64,000 bases of DNA from Helianthus annuus (lineage: Eukaryota; Streptophyta; Magnoliopsida; Asterales; Asteraceae): the NCBI RefSeq assembly GCF_002127325.2, contig NC_035436.2:29291163-29355162 (forward strand). The letters are read 5' to 3'. Below, in pieces: positions 46,101 to 55,975 of this stretch. A model generated the notes under the pieces. The model searched no databases. It was not told the DNA's origin and saw nothing but the letters and a program-made list of their open reading frames with translations. The translations under genes were made by a program, and so were the position numbers. Position 1 is the stretch's first letter, and the number at the start of each line of letters is the position of its first letter.

Positions 46101-46643
46101 TCCAGTCAAATCGATTGGAGACAGGTCATACCCAGAACGCTTGTTGCTTAGGCAATGAATGAGAATATGCAAGAGGAACTTATATCGAAGCGGCATGAAC
46201 TTCTTGTTGATTTGATTGGTAAGAACGTTCTGACTGTACTTAATCCTCAATAGTAGCCCCCGCTGACACTGTAGATCTATAGAAGTTGGATCTTCAGGTT
46301 GATCTCCAAGATGTAGACGTTCCCAGATAGTGTTTTCAGTAATAACCACGGGCTTTTCAGCAACTGTTGCCCTGAGTACTTCCTTATTCTCCACAGTTTC
46401 AACTACAGCTGTATTCCAAAATGCCTTGATGTGTGACTGATATGCGACATGCTGTGTCGTGATAGCGTAGTTAATGCGCACCCTGTGAAGATATTCCATG
46501 ATGCCAGTAAACTCTGGACTGATACTTCCTTCCGGTTGTAAATATGCCGCCATATTATGTCTAGATTCAGACATAGCTTCAAGCTCCGATTTCACCTTCT
46601 TGGTTGGTTTGGCCCGTTCCTTTTTCGCTGCCTTTGGTGCCAT
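43168..46643 (-). pseudogene. Long accessory ORF of E7, one frameshift and one stop
   Basis: Three long open pieces lie end to end: 46643-45618 (341 codons), 45615-44035 (526) and 44019-43168 (283). The first and second are offset by a frame change near 45640. The second and third share one frame and are separated by a TGA at 44035-44037. Part 1 is a helical domain with EFTGIMEYLHRVRINYAITT and FLLHILIHCLSNKRSGYD, a pattern I recall from unnamed retrotransposon proteins in Asteraceae. Part 2 is acidic and Ser/Gly-rich with a long coiled coil (about residues 235-330). Part 3 has no motif I know. In all about 1150 codons are nearly intact, which suggests recent selection or recent insertion. 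Function unknown. Confidence 0.75.
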
Positions 46644-47929
46644 TTCTGCACATTACATTGACACGTAATAAGGAAAAGTCAAACAGTCAACAATGGAATT
46701 CCACACTTAGAAAATTTTCAATTTCTTGAAAAATTCTAAGTGTTGAACTCTTCGAAGGATCCATATATCCATCGAAAGATGGCAATCTGTTTGAAAGATG
46801 ACAGATGGTTCGAAGGATGTCACTTTCCCCGAAGGATAACAACCATATCGAAAGATCATCTTTCGAAGAATCAAGAAATTTGAAAGATGTCTTGATCCTT
46901 CGAAGGTTGATCAAATCGAAGGATGATCCTTCGTGAAATCTAACATCTTTCGAGAATCACCTCGAAGGATGTTGTTCAGCACATCTATCGAGGTGATGAG
47001 TCATCATCATCCTTCGCTCCGGAACTGTTCAACGGCGAGTTTTTCCGGTGGGCTTCTAGGGTTTTCCGGTGATGTGTTTTTCCGGTGGTTTGTTTTACAT
47101 TTTGTTCAAGTGAGTTTTATGTCAAAAACAACATCATTCATTATTTCAAACACATCATGATTTTGACCCAACCCGGACTCAAACAAGAACACATGCATCA
47201 AATTTTTGACCATAAACCCTAATCAAACCCCTGTTTTACCCAAACCCAACACTTAACAACAAGATTCCAAACAAAAACCTGTTTCATTTTAACAAACAAT
47301 AATCAACAACCTAAAACTACTCATTTTCAATGCACTTGTATACAAAATCTCATTTCATACATGATTTCACAAACTGAAAATATGAACAAAAACATGATCA
47401 AATGAAGATTTTATAAAGTTCTAGATTGTATTAAGGTTTGTTCTGATAAGCATGATCATCAATCCTACCAAGTAATTTCTACAAATTCTGATACTTTAAG
47501 TTTGTTAGAAATTTCGGCAGAGTTTCGGAAGGATGAGAGGTTTTTGATGAACTTTTTGAAACTGATAATGAACAAATGAAGAAGAAGATGCCTTTTATAC
47601 CCTGACCTCGAAAGTCCAACCGCCTCGAAGGACTCAAGACCATTCGAAAGATGAATAGTTGTCTCGAAGGATGATCTTTATCTCGAAAGATCCATATGTG
47701 GCTCGAAGGATCCAGATATTTGAAGGATCTGGATCGAAGGATACCAGATATTTTGGAATTCTTCGAAAGCTATCCTTCGATCTAAATCATCTTTCAAAGG
47801 GTCTGGTCAACTCGAAGGATCAACTGGTCAAATCCTTCGTTGACCAAAGTATCTTTCGACCTAAACAGTTGACTTTCATTGACTTTCTTGACCATCTGAT
47901 CTTTCGAGGGCCATTGCTTCCTCGAAGGA
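46644..47929 (-). other. E7 spacer between gag and the accessory ORF, TCGAAGGATC-rich
   Basis: No ORF with support. The words TCGAAGGAT, TCGAAAGAT and CCTTCGA recur dozens of times in 46740-46990 and 47600-47940, as in the LTR. An AT-rich, word-free stretch lies between (47090-47590). Confidence 0.65.
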
Positions 47930-48433
47930 TCAGATGACGAACTGGTGGTATATATCTCTGTGAAGAGCCTGCGTGAGAATCATAAATGCTTTCTTTTCCA
48001 ATTCAAACTTCTTCTTATCTTCGTCAGACATTGTGCTGTAAGTTTCTGGATTTGATCCTGCAACTTCCAACTCATTTTCAAATGGAGTGAAGAAACACAT
48101 CCATAGATCTTGACCTTGCCCCTGAACATAAGTTCTCAGCCTTTCTTTCCACCATCCCCAATCATTAATGTGATTAAGCTTTGGCGGTTTCGTGCTTGTA
48201 CCAGTTTCACTATCGTTCTGCATCATTGCTTGAATGCTGCTGCTTTGATTTGTGACCAATGCCCATTGATTTGCAGTTATCATTGCAGCTTGAGTTGGGG
48301 CAATAGCCTGCATCCATGCAGTTTTGTTGAACTCTGGCGCAGATTGCGTGGTTGATGATTGTGTAGATGATGACTGTGGAGTCAAAGTTGTTGTAGTCCA
48401 CGCAGATGGATCCCATTGACCGTTTGTTCCCAT
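47930..48433 (-). CDS. Gag N-terminal domain of E7, 167 codons
   Basis: Starts MGTNGQWDPSAWTTTTLTPQ, with Ser/Thr/Gln-rich sequence to about residue 85. The box SETGTSTKPPKLNHINDWG matches the ENETGT.QKPPKLM box in the Gags of E1, E2 and E4. The helical segment WWKERLRTYVQGQGQDLW and a region with LEKKAFMILTQALHRDIYH correspond to the early capsid helices of E2. It stops at 47930, before any zinc knuckle, so it is either truncated or a short capsid-only product. Next in the element is a non-coding spacer. Confidence 0.7.
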   Translation of the reverse strand: MGTNGQWDPSAWTTTTLTPQSSSTQSSTTQSAPEFNKTAWMQAIAPTQAAMITANQWALVTNQSSSIQAMMQNDSETGTSTKPPKLNHINDWGWWKERLRTYVQGQGQDLWMCFFTPFENELEVAGSNPETYSTMSDEDKKKFELEKKAFMILTQALHRDIYHQFVI

Positions 48434-49515
48434 TTTATATTTAATATATTAGGTGAAAATTAATTTTAAAAAAAATTGATTTTCACAAACTATGTTAAAA
48501 ATTTGAAGGATAACAAACTGTCGAAGGATCTAGGATCGAAGGACCTGAAAATCACAAACTGTTAAGTCTAAACAGATAAGACTCGAAAGATGCTCGAAAG
48601 ATGACACTTGTTCGAAGGATCAACAGTGTTCGAAGGATCACTGTTGAGTTTCTGGATTTGATCAGGTGGGACAAAAACTTGTCCAAACACAACCAAAGTC
48701 TTGCACAAACCCGGTTTTAACAAGGAAAAACGGGTGCTAAACCAAGAATCACTTATTTATGAGGAACTTGAGTTTCAATGCATGAGGGCTTGTTTATCAC
48801 TTATTCAAGCCGTATATATTTACAATGTGAACAAGTCACTTATTTGAATTTGAAAACAAGCCCTATGTGATAGAATCACTTATTTATGAGGAACTTGAGT
48901 TTCAATGCATGAGGGCACAGGAGCAAGTCCGTGAACAGGTCAGTACTTCCGTACAGCAGAGAGACGAACTTGACTCCCGGATAATTGTGATATTTTATCA
49001 CTTATTTTGATGGACATGTGATTGTTTATCACTTATTGAGGTCGAATGCAGTATGAAATATGTACACGTATGTATAGTATCATGGAAGATCTTAGACTTA
49101 GTCTATTTATAGAAGCAACCATGATACCCAGATGATAAGCAGCATAAAGACCGAATATCTCAGAACCTCGGCAATCTATCAAACGAAATTTCGGTACTAA
49201 GACCATATGCCAATGAATGGTTCCTACCTGGTCTTCAGTCGAAGGATCACTGTTGAGTTTCTTGGTTTGTGCAAGACTTTGGTTGTGTTTGGACAAAAAC
49301 TTTCTTGGTTTAGCACCCGTTTTTAGTGTGTTTCTTGTAAATATTTATATAAAAACCAAAAATCAAAAAATATTTTTACTTCACTTTATTTTTGAATTTT
49401 AGGGGGAGAAAGTTTCAAGAAACACACTAAAAACGGGTGCTAAACCAAGAAAGTTTTTGTCCAAACACAACCAAAGTCTTGCACAAACCCGGTTTTAACA
49501 AGGAAAAGAGCCACG
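48434..49515 (-). other. 5' leader of E7 with repeats and conserved module
   Basis: Contains TCGAAGGATC words at 48500-48650 and two copies of a stretch of about 46 bp (AATCACTTATTTATGAGGAA...) at about 48748 and 48872. The module at 48900-49235 has TCAGTACTTCCGTACAGCAG and ATAAAGACCGAATATCTCAG, related to the module that lies after gag in E1-E3. The 74-bp inverted repeat at 49264-49489 follows. In E7 the module is on the other side of gag. Confidence 0.7.
49264..49489. repeat. Perfect 74-bp inverted repeat with 78-base loop
   Basis: 49264-49337 and 49416-49489 are exact reverse complements. The loop includes TTTTAGGGGGAGAAAG, the internal purine tract found in E1-E3. A partial third copy of the right arm (about 57 bp) lies at 48671-48729. 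It would form a long hairpin in RNA or an extruded cruciform in DNA. Confidence 0.9.
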
Positions 49516-49527
49516 GCTCTGATACCA
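49516..49527 (-). other. Primer binding site of E7 (initiator tRNA-Met)
   Basis: TGGTATCAGAGC on the minus strand, two bases from the 5' LTR. Confidence 0.93.
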
Positions 49528-49529
49528 CT

Positions 49530-50187
49530 TGTAGGTCCCTCTTCGAGGATGACGAACCTTAAACCTTGTTATACTAACCCACTAGCGAGTGCGGAATCCA
49601 AGCTAGCAAGCAAACCGGGATGAGACAAGTATAAACACAAACACACAAGGATTCACCGATTAACACCACTGTATTAATACGAATGAAGGTTCCGGTTACA
49701 AGCACAATGTTTACAAATCTAACTTGCAAACTCTCAAAGTGTGTGTGTGTGTGTTTTGATAGAATGCTCTCAAACTCTCTCTATGTGTGCATCTATCTAA
49801 CAAGTCTCTCAAGTCTCTAACCAAAACAACACACTGCATGGGTATATATATACCCAGCTCAACATGTCCTGTCCGAAGGATCCGATAGATGATCGAAGGA
49901 TCATCTATCGATGACAATGTGTTCGAAGGATTTACATATACTTCGAAGGATTTCATATCCTTCGAAGTCCAACATTATCCTTCGTAACATATCTTTCGAG
50001 GCCATCGAAGGATCTACATTATCCTTCGATGTGCTATCCTTCGACACAGAACATTCACAAACATTTCTAACTGTTGGCCAAGTCAAACCAGGAGGACGGT
50101 TGACTTGGTCAACTTACAGGACTGACAAGGACATCGTTTTACATATAGACCGAATACAGACAAAGTACAGACACAAGAGCATCAACA
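49530..50187 (-). repeat. 5' LTR of E7
   Basis: 658 bp, alignable to 42447-43127 with indels. It contains a (GT)n-like run near 49740 and TCGAAGGAT words at 49870-50045. Confidence 0.9.
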
Positions 50188-50192
50188 AATTC

Positions 50193-50260
50193 CAAGGGCA
50201 GGGATCACCCTCTGAACTTTTTCGTCCAAGTTCAGTATGGCGTTAAATGTTCTTAAAAAC
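50193..50260 (-). pseudogene. Unknown acidic ORF, 5' part, on the far side of E7
   Basis: The minus strand reads FNAILNLDEKVQRVIPALG and runs in frame into the E7 target duplication and on into 42446-42016. The exon start is unclear; the sequence upstream shows no good start codon. Confidence 0.6.
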
Positions 50261-50291
50261 ATTCTTCTTCTGGTATCAAAGACGATTATGA

Positions 50292-50560
50292 ATTGAGAAC
50301 CAAACTAAATCTCCAATAAACGAAGTTTGCCATCTGTGGTTTTTGAATATTTTGGCGTTTTAAATTGAATGGTATTTAGTAAAATATGACGTTTGTTTTT
50401 GGTGTGATCAATGGAAGGGCCTTGACGTTGTTTATATAAGATGTTTTTGGCGCGTAGTTTAAGCGGGAATTTTTTATAATAAATGTTAGTAATAAAGTTT
50501 TCGTCGTTTCCGTACTCTGTTAAAGCTGTAACGCGTTTCATCATTATGTTTGGTGTTTTG
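50292..50560. repeat. Block copy B
   Basis: Direct repeat of 41314-41590, starting ATTGAGAACCAAACTAAATC. Confidence 0.8.
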
Positions 50561-50659
50561 TATGAATGACGTTTTACTGGTCTTTCTTAGATCTGTCTCG
50601 TTCAATAAATCGTTCTTATGTCACATAATAGTTTGGTGTTTATAGCGTAAAACAACCGA

Positions 50660-51015
50660 CGAGGGTTTATGCCACACCCACCCCCCTGTGCGGCGGCGTC
50701 GTCCAAGGTTCAGCCATCGCCGCTCACACAGCCACCGGCTCCAACCCCAGCACCGCCAACACCATCGAGCCACCCCCACCACCGAAAGAAACCCCCCCCC
50801 CCCAGAAAAACCCTATAAAGAAAAACCCACCACCCCGCCCTTCTCTCTCCTCGATCTGGTATACAGAAACACCACCGCACCGCCTTTCTCTCTCCGCCGC
50901 GATGGTTTTATATCCCCGTCTGATGACGGTGAAGGTTGGGGGTCGCCGGAGAAATGAAGGGGGCGCCGGAGTGGTAGAGAGTGGTTCTCACGGTTCTCGC
51001 AACTGGGGATGGTTT
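50660..51015 (+). other. GC-rich, proline-coding stretch, possible captured gene fragment
   Basis: A sharp change to C-rich sequence. The frame starting at 50688 codes for Arg, Pro, His and Thr-rich low complexity for 89 codons. A C9-10 run and two copies of CCTTTCTCTCTCC-like words are present. It looks like the 5' end of a host gene (UTR and first exon) carried by a transposon. I cannot name the gene. Confidence 0.4.
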
Positions 51016-51027
51016 TCATTTTAGCGG

Positions 51028-51062
51028 ATCTCTCTCTCTCTCTCTGTATATATATATATATA
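51028..51062. repeat. (CT)n then (TA)n microsatellite
   Basis: About 16 bases of CT, then TA next to the left end of the TIR element. Confidence 0.95.
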
Positions 51063-51212
51063 TAGGGTAAGGTTCATGCGAGAACCACCCTTATTGCGAG
51101 AACCGCGAGAACCAATGTGAACACAAAATAAATTCTAAAAAAATCAAAAAAGCACTCAAAAAATTTCTTTTTTTTAATATTTTTCTTAAAAAAATCGCTA
51201 TATTTTTTTACC

Positions 51213-51253
<41 letters not shown>

Positions 51254-51583
51254 TTTTTTTCCAAGTAACAGTTATCCATGCACATGTGCAGATGTATCAT
51301 TACTTCGACAAATTCGGTAATACGTTATCAGGAATAGACAATTGCACTTTAATTTACAATACCATTCGTAATACACTACATTTTACATTACCAATATTCA
51401 AAATGCACATGTACATCATTAGGTGTAACCATTATATAACGTGTTTTGGTACAAAAAGTTTATGATTTTGAATGGAGAAGTAGTTCCATATACATGTTAT
51501 ATTTAGTGGTTGATGGTTTGGTTATAGTTGTCAATTTATGATATAATATGTTGATTGGATGGTATAAATGGTGTTTACATACA

Positions 51584-51842
51584 TGGCATTATAGCCTAGT
51601 GGTATCTTGGTGGTGGGATAAGGCTTATGACCATTAGGTCATGAGTTCGATTCCCACAAAGGGGGTTTTCCCACAAAGGGGGTTTTCCCAGATTTATTGG
51701 GTTTCCTCCTGAATTGGTGTATAGGCATTATTGCCTAGTGGAGATGGATATGATCGGGTGGTTCTGCTGGTGGCACGATGATACTCCAGTGGTCCATCAG
51801 TGATCCTAATTTGCCGTTCAAAAAAAATAAAATAAAATAAAG
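51584..51842 (+). mobile_element. tRNA-derived SINE
   Basis: The head reads like a tRNA gene with an A box TAGCCTAGTGG at 51592-51602 and a B box GAGTTCGATTCC at about 51643-51654. A unique body of about 170 bp follows, then an A-rich tail (AAAAAAATAAAATAAAATAA) at 51820-51840. A second TTGCCTAGTGGAGATGG at about 51731 repeats the A-box-like word. A 20-bp unit CCCACAAAGGGGGTTTT is tandemly duplicated after the B box. RNA polymerase III transcription is expected from such a promoter. I find no clear target duplication. Confidence 0.75.
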
Positions 51843-51967
51843 TGAAAATATTGGTAATGGCATTGTATTATGGATGGTAGGAGGTAATGGTATTGTATTA
51901 TGGATGGTAGGAGGTAGTGGTAGTGTATTATGGATGTTATGATAGATGAAAGAGAAAGTGTATTTAA

Positions 51968-52372
51968 AGTAGTGTACCAAAACACCTTATTTCATGTTGA
52001 TACATATAGATGCACATGTGCATTTCTAATATTGGTAATGTAAAAAGTATTGTATTACACATGGTAGTGTAAATGAAAGTGCAATTGTTTAATAGTTGTA
52101 ATGAATTTCGAAATTTGTCAAAGAAATGACAAAAATGCACATGTGCATGTTTGTGTATTATGGATGGAATGATGATGAAAGAGAAAGTAGTGTACCAAAA
52201 CACCTTATTTCATGTTGATACATATAGATGCACATGTGCATTTCTAATATTGTTAACGTAAAAAGTAGTGTATTACACGTGGTAGTGTAAATGAAAGTGC
52301 AATTGTCTAATATATGTAATGAATTACGGAATTTGTCAAAGAAATGATACAAATGCACATGTGCATGGATAA
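51968..52372. repeat. Tandem duplication of about 200 bp inside the TIR element
   Basis: 51968-52184 and 52185-52372 are about 90% identical. Each contains GATGCACATGTGCATTTC and CCAAAACACCTTATTTCATG. Confidence 0.85.
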
Positions 52373-52557
52373 CTGTGACTCGAATTTTTTTTTTATTTTT
52401 TTTATTTTTTTATTGTAAACAAAATATAGCGATTTTTATAAAAAAATAGTAAAAAAAAATTGGGTGTTTTTAGATTTTTTTAGGTATTAGTGTTTGTGTT
52501 CACACTGGTTCTCGCGGTTCTCGCAATAAAGGGTCGTTCCTAACGGATCCTTCTCCT

Positions 52558-54707
52558 ATATATATGTATTGGAAAGTTAATTTTTAGGATTTTTGGTAAA
52601 ATATTTTTGGAAAAACCTTTTGTAAGGATGAGTTCTCTCTTTTCTTACATATGTATTTGTGAATTTTTTTTAGGTTTTAAAATTTTTAATTTTTTTTAAA
52701 AACCAGCTCTGCAATGGTGATTTTTATGATTTTTTTTTTTACAGATGTGTTTTGGTTGGGGGGGGGGACGCGGGGAAAAGCCGGGGTGTGAAAAATGTGA
52801 TTTGAACAGGTTCATGTATCCTGATCGGTTAATATATTAATATTTTTAAAATTTAAATTAGTTTAAAATAATTTAGTTTTGGGGAATTACGAGGAAACTT
52901 AGGACGGCATCATTTTATTCATTCGGGGACAACAGAGAAAAGTAGGGAAAAAGTTTATGTGACGTTAATGTGGCAAAAAAAACATGAGTAAAGTGGAATA
53001 AATCCCTCCCCCTAAGTGAGTGGTTTTACCCTTAAAAAAAATCAAAGGGCTCACAAATTTTTTTCATCCTAATTTAAAAACTTTGAAAAATCACATATCA
53101 TGGCACATCAATACAAAAGAAAATACTAAAATGCATCTCAATAAAATATGTTGCGACATACGTTGACACCAAAGGGTAAGCAATACATGTCTTCAAACCA
53201 AAACAAACCAACCATAATCCCAAATAAAACAAGTGTCTTACAGATAAGTAAACGTTCAATCCAAATAAGTTTCTATTCAAGTCACTTTCTAGAGATCAGT
53301 CTTGCTAAAAATAGTTATTGTTACCTGAAAAGTACGCAAAAAAAAATATCAACTAAAAATAGTAGGTGAGCTCGCATGTTTAAAATAAATAGTGTGTTGT
53401 AATAATCAAGATATGTTTAGACAACAATGTTAAATAAGTACACAAGGGTGATGCAATTGTCATGAGCCCATAATCAAACCTAGCAGACTACGTCCTTACA
53501 TTAATGTCACAATTGACATCAATGGAGCAAGATAAAAGTGGGGGATATTCGCTCAAATGTCGGTTCGTGACGTCCAAAGTACTCTAGCTATTAATACGAT
53601 GACATGAGTAGGGGTGTCAACCAAAATAGATCTACTCAATACATGTCCATCGGCTCATAACATGAGTTAAATTGATTGCGTAAAAATCAGTGGGGACTTA
53701 ACAGATTTGGGAAACTCACACAATTCACATTGAGGTTATAAGTGTATTGTAAAATGCGTATCGACTAAAGAGTAAATTAGTTATCATGAGTAGTAAGATA
53801 ACGTACTTTTCCCCATGGAAAAATAAGTAGAAAGAGGGGCCACGAAACTCACCTGATATTGGTTGTTAGGATGATTGCCCGAAGTAAGATATGTCACATG
53901 TCTCAAACAAGAACTACAAGTTAACTCAAGTATATAACTATAGTCTTAAACTAGTTTCGGGAGGAAGTCTAGTGAAGACTTGTTAGTTCTGGAAATTAGT
54001 TTGGAAATCATGTCAAATGTCTAATCATATCATGTCTAGTGGGTTTGAATAATCAATGTCATGTCATTAATGAAGTCATGTTGTTTCAATGTATTGTTAC
54101 GTAAGAATAAGAATTGGGGATACTTAGAAGTTAAGGTTTAGTCCCATGCTTTGATCAATTGTTTTACGTCCAGTTAAATATAAGTCAATGGATACTAAAT
54201 GATATAAGTATACTTATATTATAGGTTGATGATAATTATAAGTACCGAATAAAAATACCAATGTTGATCGTTGGTTCTCAATGATTAATATTACGTTTTT
54301 AAGTCAAAAGCGTTATATGTTATTATTAGGATATAAGTTAAAGGTGCTTGATGTGCCATAATTTATACATATTTTACATGCACAATCACCCCCCAATTTT
54401 TGTTACTTTTGAGGCATTATCATGAGAAAACACTTTCTAAGTTCACTGTTTACAATTGTAGGTTTTTAGATTTCCCCTAGCAAAAAAAAGTGAAAAACGA
54501 CAATAAATGAGATAAATCTGCAATCTGCAGGCCAAGCATGGTCGTGCATGACCATAGGCAGGCCCATGCTCCTCCAACTAACTACGACAAAAACTAGACA
54601 ATTAAGGAAGAGGAACGGTCATGCACACCCATATCGATCGTCATTGATAACTACTAACCCCCACTAACTATCATTGACTCGTAATCACCGTAACTGACCA
54701 TCATTAA
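52558..54707. other. Non-coding DNA, no gene seen
   Basis: AT-rich sequence with a G9 run at 52758-52766 and no ORF with a recognisable motif. The short ORFs at 53098-53369 on both strands have no support. Confidence 0.55.
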
Positions 54708-54865
54708 GGGGTTGTTTGGCTTAGCTGTTTCAAACTCCTAATGACTTTTTGGAGAGACTTATTAGCTATTCCACTCACATACACTCCTAAACCCAAACAT
54801 CATTTAACTTTTCAAAAAGTCAATAAGTTATAAGTTGTCTAAAACAAGCAATCCCAAACATCCCC
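54708..54865. mobile_element. Tourist-like MITE, 158 bp
   Basis: The ends GGGGTTGTTTGG and (in reverse complement) GGGGATGTTTGG are inverted, and TAA flanks both sides (54705-54707 and 54866-54868). A 3-bp TAA/TTA duplication and GGG-type ends are typical of PIF/Harbinger-derived Tourist MITEs. Confidence 0.8.
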
Positions 54866-54868
54866 TAA

Positions 54869-55975
54869 ACCCCGTGGACTACCAAGCCAAGCTTGACATT
54901 GATCCTACTAGAATCTCGTTTACCAACATTGTACCTAATTAACCTTTTAAGTATTATTTACCCTCATTAACCAGTATCAATCATTATTAGCCATTAGTAA
55001 CCCACATTGATCATCACTAACCCTTCTAAATGACCATCATTTACCATGTTAACCATGTTGACTATCATTGGCCAAGATTGTTCCTATTAGATTCTTGTTT
55101 ACTAACATTGAGCTAATTGGTAATGCTTAGTAAATTTTAATCCTAACTAACAATCATTTACCCTCATTAACCAATGTTGACCATCCTTTACCAATATAGG
55201 CAATCAACAATAATGGTTGGCCAAGGGGGGCATAGAAGGACATATTCGGTATTACTTGTCTAAACGTGTGATAACGGGTTACTCATGTATATGTATGATG
55301 TCATTGACTATATAGGACCCACAATGACCCTAATCTACCAAGATTCACAACAACTGAAAGCTGGTCTAACAAGATAAACCATAAGGGTGTACGTAGTGGA
55401 ATGCGGGGAAGGCGGGCGATGACCGTTCAACATGCAGTAAGACCACCGCCAACCCCACATTTGGTGCGGCAAACTCAAACACCCGGGGAGGAGTCACTAC
55501 ATAAAGGAAGAGGAGGGAGCGAGGGTTAATGGTGGACCCTACTCTCTTCCACCCAATCACACTTTTATCTATATTATTTATTATTTTTTCAAATCGTTTG
55601 GGTGGAGTGCTGTCAATGTTTTTGAATCTATAATATGTTATACACATTTGAGCTTATACTTCCTATGGTATGCACTTCGTTTAGGAATTTGAGGTTTAAT
55701 ATTTTTTCCCAGCTTAATGTTATCATATATTAAGAAACCATAACGGCATCACACCGAAAGCCAAAGACTTCATCTAGGGTTTCGACGAACATCCGGACAA
55801 GCTCCGGTAAGTCCATCTTTAGCTGCACTTTCATTTTACGTAAAGCGGTCTATGTTGTGGCTATGGCCCAAAACTGAACTAAGCCATGCACATCGCAATA
55901 TACTATACTAGAAAGATCATATAAAGTTTGAAATAGTTTTAACATTATGTACACATGATAACAAACTTTATTTAA
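54869..55975. other. Non-coding DNA with CATTAACCATC words
   Basis: 54640-55210 has irregular repeats of ATTAACCATCATT-type words. 55365-55640 resembles a short intergenic repeat, with a 93-codon minus-strand ORF that has no motif. I could not find inverted ends or target duplications there. Confidence 0.45.

Larger units (their letters stand above)
42447..50187 (-). mobile_element. E7: LTR retrotransposon with accessory ORF and no pol
   Basis: LTRs of 681 bp (42447-43127) and 658 bp (49530-50187) are bordered by a perfect AATTC duplication (42442-42446 and 50188-50192). The tRNA-Met primer site complement is at 49516-49527, and a purine tract lies just inside the 3' LTR at 43128-43138. On the minus strand the order is leader with a 74-bp inverted repeat, a module similar to the 3' module of E1-E3, Gag N-terminus (47930-48433), spacer, and a long accessory ORF (43168-46643). 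No protease, integrase or RT sequence is found. Confidence 0.92.
51063..52557. mobile_element. Non-autonomous TIR element with long inverted ends
   Basis: About 300 bp at each end are inverted relative to each other, with the shared words GCGAGAACCGCGAGAACC, CAGTTATCCATGCACATGTG and GACAATTGCACTTTNATTTA. Both edges abut TA runs. The interior has a tandem duplication of about 200 bp (51968-52184 and 52185-52372), smaller 36-bp repeats (51850-51960) and an inserted SINE. No transposase. The class is uncertain; long TIRs suggest a Mutator-like or foldback element. Confidence 0.82.

Noticed and set aside
51584..51660. Functional tRNA gene
   Set aside because: A and B boxes are present, but the acceptor and anticodon stems do not pair well and the sequence runs into a SINE body with an A-rich tail.
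53098..53369. Short ORFs on both strands near 53.1-53.4 kb
   Set aside because: Each is about 60-73 codons with no motif and no neighbouring gene structure.
55366..55647. 93-codon ORF on the minus strand
   Set aside because: No recognisable domain. It spans what looks like a short intergenic repeat, and I could not show inverted ends or a target duplication.
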